NCBI GenBank assembly: GCA_024235315.1
Contig: JACKMP010000008.1
Coordinates: 62,001 to 126,000 of the forward strand
Direction of reading: 5' to 3'
DNA length: 64,000 nt
Source of the DNA: Chromatiaceae bacterium
GTDB taxonomy: Bacteria > Pseudomonadota > Gammaproteobacteria > Chromatiales > Chromatiaceae
The notes beneath the pieces were generated by a model. It ran no database searches, had not been told where the DNA came from, and worked only from the letters and a program-made list of their open reading frames with translations. A program made the position numbers and the translations under genes. This document shows, in pieces, positions 28,634-36,590 of the stretch; positions within the stretch are counted from its first letter, which is position 1; each line of letters begins with the position of its first letter.

Positions 28634-29997
28634 GCAACCTCCGCGCGGTGCAGACGGTTCACCACTTCGTCCATGCGTGCTGAACGCGAACCCTTGACCA
28701 GGACACTGTCCTCCGCGGACAGGTCGTGCAGCAACATCTCGGAAAGGGCCTCGCGATCGGAGAAATGCCGGGATTCACCGGAGAATCCCTGCGCGGCATG
28801 ACCACTGAGTTCGCCGACTGTGAACAGGCGGTCGATTCCGAGTGCAGCTGCCCGCTCGCCGAGCTGCCGATGCAGCTGCGGCGCGTCGGTGCCAAGTTCG
28901 GCGAGATCGCCCAGCACCAGCGTGCGCCGACCCGGGGCGGCCGCCAGCACCCGCAGGGCTGCCATTACGGAATCGGGATTGGCGTTGTAGCTGTCGTCGA
29001 TCAGGCGCGCACCGTTCACCCCTGGCAACGGACACAGGCGACCGGCGACTGGCGCGAGACCGGCCAACGCCTGTCCGGCATCCTCCAGACCGGCGCCGAG
29101 CGCCAGGCTGCCGGCGATCGCCGCCAGTGCGTTCATGCGATTGTGCTCACCGGTGAGCCGCAGGCGCACGTCGATCTCACCCTGCTCGCAGCGCACCGGG
29201 AAATGCGCCTGGAAACCCGCGTCACCCCAGACGATGGAATAGGCCCCGGCGGGACTGCTGACATCCGCTGCCTGCACAACACCGAAGGTACGCTGCCGGT
29301 GGCCTTGTGCGATCTCACGCCAAAGGCCGGCGAAGCGGTCGTCGGCGTTGAACACGAAGAAACCGTCCGGGCCCAGTCCATCGATGATCTCGGCCTTGGC
29401 CCGCGCCACACCCTCGAGACTGCCGAAGCCTTCCAGGTGCGCCCTGCCCGCATTGTTCAACACCGCGACATCCGGTTTCACCAGGCCGCTCAGGTAGTGG
29501 ATCTCACCAGGGTGATTGGCACCCAGCTCGATGACGCCGAACGGCTCCTTGCGCAAGCGGCAGAGCGTCAGCGGCACGCCGATCGCGTTGTTCAGATTGC
29601 CACGCGTCGCCAACACATCACCCTGCCGCGCCAGGATGGCGGCGATCATTTCCTTCAGTGTGGTCTTGCCGTTGCTGCCGGTAATCGCAATCACGCGCGC
29701 CGGGCAACGCTGCCGCCACTGCTGGCCGAGACGCCCCAGCGCGAGCAGGCCGTCCGCCACCTCGACGGTCGACAGTGGCGTATCACCCCTGCGTTCCACC
29801 AGCGCGCCGGCGGCGCCACGCGACTGAGCGGCCGCCAGGTAGTCGTGTCCGTCGAAGTTCGGACCGCGCAGCGCAACGAACAGCTGGCCCTGCTGCAGAC
29901 TGCGGGTATCGGTGCTGACGCCGTCAAAAAAATGATCGCCGCCCACCAGTTGGCCGTCGACCATCGACGCGAGCTCGGACAGGTGCATGGCACTCAT
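28627..29997 (-). CDS. murF: UDP-MurNAc-tripeptide--D-Ala-D-Ala ligase MurF
   Basis: A 456-residue Mur ligase adding the D-Ala-D-Ala made by DdlB. Landmarks: FDGVSTDTRSLQQGQLFVAL at the N-terminus, P-loop GSNGKTTLKEM, ELGANHPGEI, and DDSYNANPDSVMAAL. It overlaps murE by four bases (start) and mraY by seven (stop). Confidence 0.97.
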   Translation of the reverse strand: MSAMHLSELASMVDGQLVGGDHFFDGVSTDTRSLQQGQLFVALRGPNFDGHDYLAAAQSRGAAGALVERRGDTPLSTVEVADGLLALGRLGQQWRQRCPARVIAITGSNGKTTLKEMIAAILARQGDVLATRGNLNNAIGVPLTLCRLRKEPFGVIELGANHPGEIHYLSGLVKPDVAVLNNAGRAHLEGFGSLEGVARAKAEIIDGLGPDGFFVFNADDRFAGLWREIAQGHRQRTFGVVQAADVSSPAGAYSIVWGDAGFQAHFPVRCEQGEIDVRLRLTGEHNRMNALAAIAGSLALGAGLEDAGQALAGLAPVAGRLCPLPGVNGARLIDDSYNANPDSVMAALRVLAAAPGRRTLVLGDLAELGTDAPQLHRQLGERAAALGIDRLFTVGELSGHAAQGFSGESRHFSDREALSEMLLHDLSAEDSVLVKGSRSARMDEVVNRLHRAEVAC

Positions 29998-31517
29998 TCC
30001 GCACCCCCGTGGAGCGCTGCCTGGACCTGTGCGATATCACTGAACGGCAGACGCCGTCCCCTGCTCTCCTGGTAGTCTTCGTGCCCCTTGCCCGCAACCA
30101 GCACCAGGTCATTCGCCGCCGCCGCCGCGATACTGACCCGGATTGCCTTGGCACGGTCATGCTCGATGTGCACGTTCTGGTGGTCGCTCATCCCACCGAG
30201 GATGTCCTCGACGATCTGCTGCGGATCCTCGGAGCGCGGATTGTCATCGGTAATCACCACGCGATCAGCCAGCCGCTGCGCAACTGCACCCATCTGCGCA
30301 CGCTTGCCGCGATCGCGGTCGCCCCCACACCCGAACACACACACCAGGCGACCGCTCGCGTGTTCACGCAGGCTGCCGAGCACCTTCTCCAGCGCATCCG
30401 GCGTGTGTGCATAGTCGACCACCACGCGCGGCTGGTGAGGCGCAAGGAATACCATCATGCGGCCCGCCACCGGACGTACCTGTTCGAGGGCCGCGATTGC
30501 ACTGCCAATCGGCATGTCCCAGGCGAGCAGTACCGCCAGCGACAACACCAGGTTCTCGGCATTGAAACGACCCAGCAGATGACTCTGCAGTTCGCCCGTG
30601 CCCCAGCTCGAATCGAAGCGCACACGCAGACCATCGGCGCGGGTCTCGACCTCACGCAGGCGCAGATAACGGTCACCGAGCGCCGTCAGCCGGCTGCCGC
30701 TTCCCACTGCCACGGTATAGGTGCGCGGACGCACCTCTGCGGCGAGCCTTGCACCCGTCTCGTCGTCGACGTTGATCACCGCCAGGCTCAGACCGGCGCC
30801 GCGAAACAGGCGCGCCTTGGCATCTGCATAGGACTGCATGTCACCGTGATAGTCCTGGTGGTCACGGGTGAGATTGGTGAACACTGCCGTGTGAAACGGC
30901 ACACCGGCAACCCGATCCTGGTGCAGCGCATGCGACGATACCTCCATCGCCACCGCGCGTGCGCCGTGCGCAAACAGGCCGCTCAGCATTGCGTGCAGAT
31001 TGACGGCGTCCAGCGTGGTATGGGTCGAGGGCTGCAGATCGCCGGGAAAACCATTGCCGACCGTGCCAAGTACCGCGGTAGACACGCGTGTCGACAAGGC
31101 CTGGGCGAGGAAGTGCGCGACGCTGGTCTTGCCATTGGTACCGGTGACACCGATCACACGCATCGCGTGTGCCGCCTGTCCGAAAAAGCGTGCGGCGATC
31201 TCGCCGGCATGGCGACGCAAGCCGGGCAGCGCGATCACCGGAAGGTCGGCGGAAAGCCGCGCGATGCGGTCACGGTCCCATTGTGCCGTGGGTTCGGCAA
31301 TCACCGCCGCCGCACCCCGGTCGCGTGCCTCGGCAAAGTGCTCCAAGGCATGCCCGCGGGTGCCCTGCAGAGCCAGCCACAGACCATTGCGGTCAACCTC
31401 ACGGCTGTCCAGCGCCAGTGAACTGACCGTCTGATGGCGCGCCCAGTCGATACCGGACAGCCCTGGCAGCAGGTCCGCGAGCAGCAGGCTTTTCTTGTCG
31501 GTGCGCTGGGGCATCAT
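29994..31517 (-). CDS. murE: UDP-MurNAc-L-Ala-D-Glu--meso-diaminopimelate ligase MurE
   Basis: A 507-residue Mur ligase adding the third stem-peptide residue. Landmarks: LALDSREVDRNGLWLALQG, P-loop GTNGKTSVAHF, EVSSHALHQDRV, and the specificity motif DNPRSEDP, which indicates meso-diaminopimelate as substrate, as expected in a Gram-negative. Its start overlaps the ftsI stop by four bases. Confidence 0.97.
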   Translation of the reverse strand: MMPQRTDKKSLLLADLLPGLSGIDWARHQTVSSLALDSREVDRNGLWLALQGTRGHALEHFAEARDRGAAAVIAEPTAQWDRDRIARLSADLPVIALPGLRRHAGEIAARFFGQAAHAMRVIGVTGTNGKTSVAHFLAQALSTRVSTAVLGTVGNGFPGDLQPSTHTTLDAVNLHAMLSGLFAHGARAVAMEVSSHALHQDRVAGVPFHTAVFTNLTRDHQDYHGDMQSYADAKARLFRGAGLSLAVINVDDETGARLAAEVRPRTYTVAVGSGSRLTALGDRYLRLREVETRADGLRVRFDSSWGTGELQSHLLGRFNAENLVLSLAVLLAWDMPIGSAIAALEQVRPVAGRMMVFLAPHQPRVVVDYAHTPDALEKVLGSLREHASGRLVCVFGCGGDRDRGKRAQMGAVAQRLADRVVITDDNPRSEDPQQIVEDILGGMSDHQNVHIEHDRAKAIRVSIAAAAANDLVLVAGKGHEDYQESRGRRLPFSDIAQVQAALHGGAE

Positions 31518-33274
31518 CGAGCCGCTCCGCCCTGGGCCACGCGCACCGAGGGATCGATCGCCACATCGGGGGCCACGTTCTGCAGCCGCAGGGCCTCCGC
31601 CATCACCGCGGAAAACACGGGGCCAGCCACCTGACCGCCATAGAACTTGCCGGCCTGCGGCTCGTTGAGCATCACAGCGAGGACGAATCGCGGATGCTGC
31701 GCCGGCGCCATGCCGGCAAACAGCGCGAGATAGCGGTCGTCACTGTAGCCCTGGGGACCGAATTTCTTGACCGTTCCGGTCTTTCCTGCGACACGGTAGC
31801 CGAGCACTGCTGCATCCGGCGCCGTGCCATCAGTGGTCGTCACCGTCTCCAGCATTCTGCGCACGGCCACCGCCGTGGGGGCCGAAAACACGCGTTCGCC
31901 TTTCACTGGGGCATCACGTTTGAGCAGGGTCGCCGGAACCATGACACCGTCATTGGCCAGCGCGGCATAGGCCTGGGCCAACTGCAGGGTGCTGACCGAG
32001 ATACCGTAACCGAACGACAGTGTCGCCTGATCAATCTGTGCCCAACGGCGAAAATCATTGAGCTGTCCCGCCGCCTCGCCGGGGAACCCGGTCCCGGCGG
32101 CACGCCCGAATCCGAGCCTGTCCATCACCCGCCACAGATCACGCTTGTCCAGCGCGAGCGCGATCTTGCCGGCGCCGACGTTGCTCGATTTGCTCAACAC
32201 CGTCGCCACATCGATCAAGCCGAGATTGTGCGAGTCCTTCACCTGGGCACGGCCGATTCGGAAATAACCGGGTGAGGTGTCGATGAGCGAATCCGCCTTG
32301 ATCGTGCCCGCGTCCAGCGCGGCCGCCACTGTGAAAGGCTTGAGCGTCGAGCCCGGCTCGAACAGATCGGTCAACGCACGGTTGCGCAGGCGGCCGGCAC
32401 GATTGGAGCGGTCGCCGTTCGGGTTGAACGACGGCTGGTTGACCATCGCCAGCACCTCGCCCGACTGAACGTCGAGCAGCACCAGCGAGCCAGAGATCGC
32501 CTGGTGACGCCGAACCGCCGCCTTGAGTTCGCGGTAGGCGGTGAACTGCAGACGCTGGTCTATGCTGAGAGCCAGATGATTGCCGGCTCGCGGGCTGCGG
32601 ATATTCTCCACGTCGTCGACGACCTGGCGCCGTCCGTCGCGAAGCACCAGTTTGGCGCCCGTCTCGCCACGCAGCGCCTGGTCGAACGCGAGCTCCAGCC
32701 CTTCCTGGCCCGTGTCATCGACATCGGTGAAGCCCATCACGTGAGCGAACACCTCGCCGGCCGGGTAATAGCGTTTGTACTCGCGCTCGATATGTACCCC
32801 GTTTATGCCCTTCGCCTTTGCGACATCCATGACGTGCGCCGCTTCTGCCGGCGGCAGGCGGCGCTTCAGGTACACGAAGTGGCGCTGACTGTATCGCGCC
32901 AGCTTGCCGCGCAGCTCTTCGGGGTCCAGCTCGAGCGCCTTTGCCAGCACCAGCAGCTGCTCGATGTCTGTCCCCAGCACCCGCGGGTTCGCTGCGATCG
33001 AGTCGACCGGCGTGCTCAGCGCCAACACGTCACCGCGCCGGTCCGTGATGAGACCGCGGTGCGCCGGCACTTCCACCTCGTCGAGGTAACGATCCGCCCC
33101 CTCGGATTGCAGGAAGTCTTTCTCCAGGATCTGCTGATCGACTGCCCGCCACACCAGCGAAGCGGCAGCCACGAGGAACAGTGCCAGCACCGTGTAACGG
33201 CGACCGACATAGCTCGGCAACACCTTCTCCTCGCGCCGCACCTGGCGGGCACGCCTGTCGCGACGTGCCGCCAT
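31514..33274 (-). CDS. ftsI: Septal peptidoglycan transpeptidase FtsI (PBP3)
   Basis: A 586-residue class B penicillin-binding protein. One transmembrane helix at about 25-45 is followed by the pedestal domain (HRGLITDRRGDVLA) and the transpeptidase domain with the three active-site motifs: SxxK (Ser309-Thr-Leu-Lys312), SxN (Ser363-Ser-Asn365) and KTGT (498-501). It cross-links septal peptidoglycan together with FtsW. It follows ftsL with no gap. Confidence 0.97.
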   Translation of the reverse strand: MAARRDRRARQVRREEKVLPSYVGRRYTVLALFLVAAASLVWRAVDQQILEKDFLQSEGADRYLDEVEVPAHRGLITDRRGDVLALSTPVDSIAANPRVLGTDIEQLLVLAKALELDPEELRGKLARYSQRHFVYLKRRLPPAEAAHVMDVAKAKGINGVHIEREYKRYYPAGEVFAHVMGFTDVDDTGQEGLELAFDQALRGETGAKLVLRDGRRQVVDDVENIRSPRAGNHLALSIDQRLQFTAYRELKAAVRRHQAISGSLVLLDVQSGEVLAMVNQPSFNPNGDRSNRAGRLRNRALTDLFEPGSTLKPFTVAAALDAGTIKADSLIDTSPGYFRIGRAQVKDSHNLGLIDVATVLSKSSNVGAGKIALALDKRDLWRVMDRLGFGRAAGTGFPGEAAGQLNDFRRWAQIDQATLSFGYGISVSTLQLAQAYAALANDGVMVPATLLKRDAPVKGERVFSAPTAVAVRRMLETVTTTDGTAPDAAVLGYRVAGKTGTVKKFGPQGYSDDRYLALFAGMAPAQHPRFVLAVMLNEPQAGKFYGGQVAGPVFSAVMAEALRLQNVAPDVAIDPSVRVAQGGAAR

Positions 33275-33544
33275 CTACTTCACCACCACGATCTGTTCGG
33301 CCGCCGGGACATGCATCTGCAGCCGCTCACTGGCGATGTCCATGATCCGGCCCAGGGCGCCGCGCGTGGCCAGTTCGAGCTGCAGGCGACCCCATTCCAT
33401 GTCGACCTGGTCACGCTCGGCACGCACCTGCTGCAGCTCGACAAACAGCGAGCGTGACAGAAACTTCGCATACACGACCGCGACACCACTGCAGACCACA
33501 GCGACCATCAGGAACGACAGCCAGGCCAGGCGCACGCGGCTCAT
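33275..33544 (-). CDS. ftsL: Cell division protein FtsL
   Basis: An 89-residue bitopic protein with an N-terminal transmembrane helix (about 6-26) and a periplasmic coiled coil (ELQQVRAERDQVDMEWGRLQ) ending in RLQMHVPAAEQIVVV, the usual FtsL end. It forms the FtsQLB complex. Its ATG overlaps the rsmH stop by four bases. Confidence 0.94.
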   Translation of the reverse strand: MSRVRLAWLSFLMVAVVCSGVAVVYAKFLSRSLFVELQQVRAERDQVDMEWGRLQLELATRGALGRIMDIASERLQMHVPAAEQIVVVK

Positions 33545-34479
33545 GCATTCACCTCGGCCACTCGCATCACTGCGCTGCGCGCACGCGGATTGTCATGAAG
33601 CTCGATCGCCGAGGCGCGGATCGCCTTGCCTACGGGTTGCAGGCGTCCGCGTGTCTCGACATGCCGGACCGGCAAACCCTTGGGCAGTCTCGGCCCCTGT
33701 GCGACATCGCGCATGAAGCGCTTGACGATACGGTCCTCCAGCGAGTGGAAGCTGATCACGACCAGACGCGCGCCCTGCGCCAATACCTGCAGCGAGCCTT
33801 CCAGGCACCGCTGCAGATCATCCAGCTCGCGGTTGATGAAGATGCGGATCGCCTGAAAAGTGCGTGTCGCCGGATGCTTGCGCTTTTCCTTGATCGGACA
33901 TGTCTGCGCCACCAGGTCGGCGAGGTCGCGGGTACCGGTGATCGGGGTGTCCTGACGGCGCGCGACGATGGCGCGCGCGATGCGTCGCGAAAATCGCTCC
34001 TCGCCATACTCGTAGATTACGGTGGCGATATCCTCCTCGTCGGCCTCAGCCAGCCATTGCGCAGCACTCTGGCCACGCGTCTGGTCCATGCGCATGTCCA
34101 GTGGACCGTCGTTCAGAAAGCTGAAGCCGCGTGCCGGATCGTCGAGCTGCGGCGAAGACACGCCGAGGTCCAGCAGCAGACCGTCGATAAGGTGTTCCAG
34201 GCCCCGATCGCCGACGACCGCAGGAATCTCGGCAAAGCTGCCGTGCGTGATCGAGAAGCGCGGGTCGTCACCAAAACGCGACTGTGCGATGCGCACCGCC
34301 TCGGCATCCTTGTCGAACGCCAGCAGGCGACCCCGTTCGCCGAGGGACTCGAGGATGCGGGCACTGTGGCCGCCGCGGCCGAAGGTACCATCTATATAGG
34401 TGCCGTCCGGACGGATGCACAGCGCTTCGATCGCCTGGTCGAGCAGGACCGGGATATGGGCGGCAATCGCCTGTGTCAC
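33541..34479 (-). CDS. rsmH: 16S rRNA C1402 N4-methyltransferase RsmH
   Basis: A 312-residue SAM-dependent methyltransferase (MraW). Landmarks: HIPVLLDQAIEAL, the SAM motif YIDGTFGRGGHSARIL, LLLDLGVSSPQLD, and the C-terminal ISFHSLEDRIVKRFM. It methylates C1402 of 16S rRNA together with RsmI, encoded at 35691-36536. It overlaps mraZ by four bases. Confidence 0.97.
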   Translation of the reverse strand: MTQAIAAHIPVLLDQAIEALCIRPDGTYIDGTFGRGGHSARILESLGERGRLLAFDKDAEAVRIAQSRFGDDPRFSITHGSFAEIPAVVGDRGLEHLIDGLLLDLGVSSPQLDDPARGFSFLNDGPLDMRMDQTRGQSAAQWLAEADEEDIATVIYEYGEERFSRRIARAIVARRQDTPITGTRDLADLVAQTCPIKEKRKHPATRTFQAIRIFINRELDDLQRCLEGSLQVLAQGARLVVISFHSLEDRIVKRFMRDVAQGPRLPKGLPVRHVETRGRLQPVGKAIRASAIELHDNPRARSAVMRVAEVNA

Positions 34480-34940
34480 AGCGTGAGTCCACCCAGCTGT
34501 TCGGACAGGCCACCGGCATCCGACGCCACATCGGCCAGCCAGCGCTCACGACTGCCATTCCAGGACTCCTCGTCCCAGATCTCGAGTTTGTTGACCTGCC
34601 CTACCAGCGACACCCGCTTCTCCAGGCCCGCATAGGCGCGCAGTTCGTTGGCGATCAGGATGCGCCCCTGACCATCGAGCTCCACCTCAGAGGCGTGGCC
34701 AAGCATCAGGCGCTTCATCGCCTGGCTGCGCGCATCGATCGCGGGCAGCCCGGCCAACTGGCGGGCCACGATCTGCCACTCGTTCTCGGGATACAGCCAC
34801 AGGCACTTGTCAGTGACGAACGGATTCAGCGTGACCACCACGCGCGACGCGCAGCACTGCACCAGCGGCTCCCGGTGCTTGGCCGGAATCGCTATGCGCC
34901 CCTTGGCGTCGAGATTGAGTGTATTGACCCCCAAAAACAC
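34476..34940 (-). CDS. mraZ: Transcriptional regulator MraZ
   Basis: A 154-residue AbrB-fold protein with two MraZ repeats, carrying the motif D-x-K/Q-G-R twice (DAKGR near 11-15 and DGQGR near 89-93). MraZ forms ring oligomers and represses its own dcw promoter through TGGGN repeats, three of which lie 34 to 58 bases upstream (34974-34998). The start is GTG with an AAGGAGA ribosome site about 11 bases before. It is the first gene of the cluster. Confidence 0.96.
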   Translation of the reverse strand: MFLGVNTLNLDAKGRIAIPAKHREPLVQCCASRVVVTLNPFVTDKCLWLYPENEWQIVARQLAGLPAIDARSQAMKRLMLGHASEVELDGQGRILIANELRAYAGLEKRVSLVGQVNKLEIWDEESWNGSRERWLADVASDAGGLSEQLGGLTL

Positions 34941-34973
34941 GGCTGTGCCGTCTCCTTCTTAGGGTGGGTAACT

Positions 34974-34998
34974 CCCCCTAAATCCCCACAATTACCCA
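34974..34998 (-). promoter_or_regulatory. MraZ operator: three TGGGN-type repeats
   Basis: Read toward mraZ: TGGGT (34998-34994), TGGGG (34988-34984) and GGGGG (34978-34974), each separated by exactly five bases. This is the three-repeat, 10-bp-period site known for MraZ in Escherichia coli. It starts a few bases after the predicted transcription start, a place suited to autorepression of the whole mra/dcw array. Confidence 0.85.
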
Positions 34999-35009
34999 CT
35001 TAAGGTGCA

Positions 35010-35038
35010 ATCTTAGGTCCCAAGCCCCACAGGGTCAA
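35010..35038 (-). promoter_or_regulatory. Sigma-70 promoter of the dcw cluster (Pmra)
   Basis: On the minus strand, -35 TTGACC (35038-35033) and -10 TAAGAT (35015-35010) are separated by exactly 17 bases. Transcription would begin near 35003, just before the MraZ repeats, with a leader of about 60 bases. The rest of the gap between mraZ and rnpB (34941-35282) contains no gene that I can support. Confidence 0.8.
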
Positions 35039-35282
35039 GCTCATTGGAAGAAAAAAATGCTTAAAGCTCAGTGACTTAGCGCGGAATCGCGGAAACAGAG
35101 AAAGGACCAAAAAACAGGGGGCTAACTGCGCGACTTAAAGTGAAATATCAAGAAGGGGATCCAAAACGGACCGCAAACGCGAATATTGTTCCCGCCAGGG
35201 GTCGAAGAATCGGTTCGCGGCCGGAAAGCGGCGATACCGCAGGGCCGAAACGAAGGCTACGGGACACCCCCGGGTGAAAAAT

Positions 35283-35649
35283 GGAGTCGGCCGATAAGCC
35301 GGGTTCTGTCGAGGACGATCATTCATCTGGGACGCCCGTCACCGGGCGCCTCGTGCGACCTACCCGGAGACACCTGCGGGCCGCAGGCTGCCCGAAGGCG
35401 TGCCTCCCTATTTGGTCTTGCTCCAGAGGGGGTTTGCCGTGCCATCCACGTTACCGCAGACGCGGTGCGCTCTTACCGCACCATTTCACCCTTACCTGGC
35501 GTCAGGGCGAACCTGATGCCATCGGCGGTTTACTTTCTGTTGCACTTTCCGTCGGCTCGCGCCGCCCAGGCGTTACCTGGCCTCTTGCCCTGCGGAGCCC
35601 GGACTTTCCTCCATCGCCTTGCGGCGACCGCGATCGTCTGGCCGACTCC
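35283..35649 (-). ncRNA. rnpB: RNase P RNA (bacterial class A)
   Basis: The RNA subunit of RNase P, which matures tRNA 5' ends. The ends pair as helix P1: GGAGTCGGCC at the 5' end (35649-35640) and GGCCGACTCC at the 3' end (35292-35283). The universally conserved GAGGAAAGTCCGGGCTCC lies near the 5' end (35612-35595) and the conserved 3' part (GATGAATGATCGTC, then ACAGAACCCGGCTTAT) near the 3' end. Length about 367 nt is normal. It follows rsmI directly, as in pseudomonads. Exact ends are set from P1 pairing and may be off by a few bases. ORFs called across this stretch are spurious. Confidence 0.95.
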
Positions 35650-35690
35650 GCCGTGCACCCTATGGCAAGCGGACCCGGCAGGCAAGCGCC

Positions 35691-36536
35691 TCAGCCTTTC
35701 GTCATCTCCAGGGCGCGCCGGTACAGCAGGTTTTTCTTCCCGCCGCTGATCCTTGCAGCCAGGCCGACGGCCTGTTTCACCGGCAACTCTTCCAGCAGGA
35801 CACTCAGCAGGTCATCCACTTCAATCGACCGTGCATCTCCTCCCGCCTCGGCGCCGGCCAGCAACACGACGAACTCGCCCTTACGCTGGTTGTCGTCGGC
35901 CTCGACCCATTCCAGCAACTCGGCCAGCGGAGCCGACCTGACCGTCTCATGCCGCTTGGTGAGTTCACGCGCCAGCACCGCGACACGCCGGCCGCCGAAT
36001 ACCTCAACGAGGTCATGCAGGGATTCGAGGATACGGTGAGATGCCTCGTAAAAGACCAGCGTCGCGGTTTCGCGCAGCAGCGCCTCCAGGTGCGCCCTGC
36101 GCGCCTGCTGCCGGCGGGGCAGAAAGCCCTCGAAACGAAACCGGTCTGTCGGCAGACCGGCAACACTCAGTGCCGCGACCAGCGCACTGGGGCCCGGCAC
36201 CGGGATCACCGCGATCCCCTGTTCACGGCAGGCCCGCACCAACGGAAAACCGGGATCGCTGATCAACGGCGTGCCGGCATCCGATACCAGCGCCAGGGAT
36301 TCACCGGCCGTGAGATGCCCGATGATCCTTTGGGTCGCATCGACCTCGTTGTGCTCGTGCAGGGACAACATCGGCCTGGCGATACCGAGGTGGTCAAGCA
36401 GGCGTCGGCTGTGGCGCGTGTCCTCGGCCAGAATGCGATCCACACTGCGCAGCACCTCGATTGCACGCAGCGTCACATCGTCCAGATTGCCGATCGGCGT
36501 GGCGACGATGTAGAGCCGTCCGGCCAGGTTTGACAC
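35691..36536 (-). CDS. rsmI: 16S rRNA C1402 2'-O-methyltransferase RsmI
   Basis: A 281-residue tetrapyrrole-methylase-fold enzyme that 2'-O-methylates C1402. Landmarks: LYIVATPIGNLDDVTLRAIE, LAEDTRHSRRLLDHLGI, LVSDAGTPLISDPGFPLVR and VFYEASHRILESL. Works on the same nucleotide as RsmH in the neighbouring cluster. It is divergent from lpoA across 54 bases, a conserved arrangement. Confidence 0.97.
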   Translation of the reverse strand: MSNLAGRLYIVATPIGNLDDVTLRAIEVLRSVDRILAEDTRHSRRLLDHLGIARPMLSLHEHNEVDATQRIIGHLTAGESLALVSDAGTPLISDPGFPLVRACREQGIAVIPVPGPSALVAALSVAGLPTDRFRFEGFLPRRQQARRAHLEALLRETATLVFYEASHRILESLHDLVEVFGGRRVAVLARELTKRHETVRSAPLAELLEWVEADDNQRKGEFVVLLAGAEAGGDARSIEVDDLLSVLLEELPVKQAVGLAARISGGKKNLLYRRALEMTKG

Positions 36537-36590
36537 CTCTCACCCCACCTTTGATACTCGACGTCCCATCCTGACCGCACCCGATGTTCC

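Noticed and set aside
35186..36039. Plus-strand open frames across 35186-35749 and 35281-36039
   Set aside because: They cover the RNase P RNA gene and the antisense of rsmI; the RNA pairs and conserved motifs explain the sequence better.
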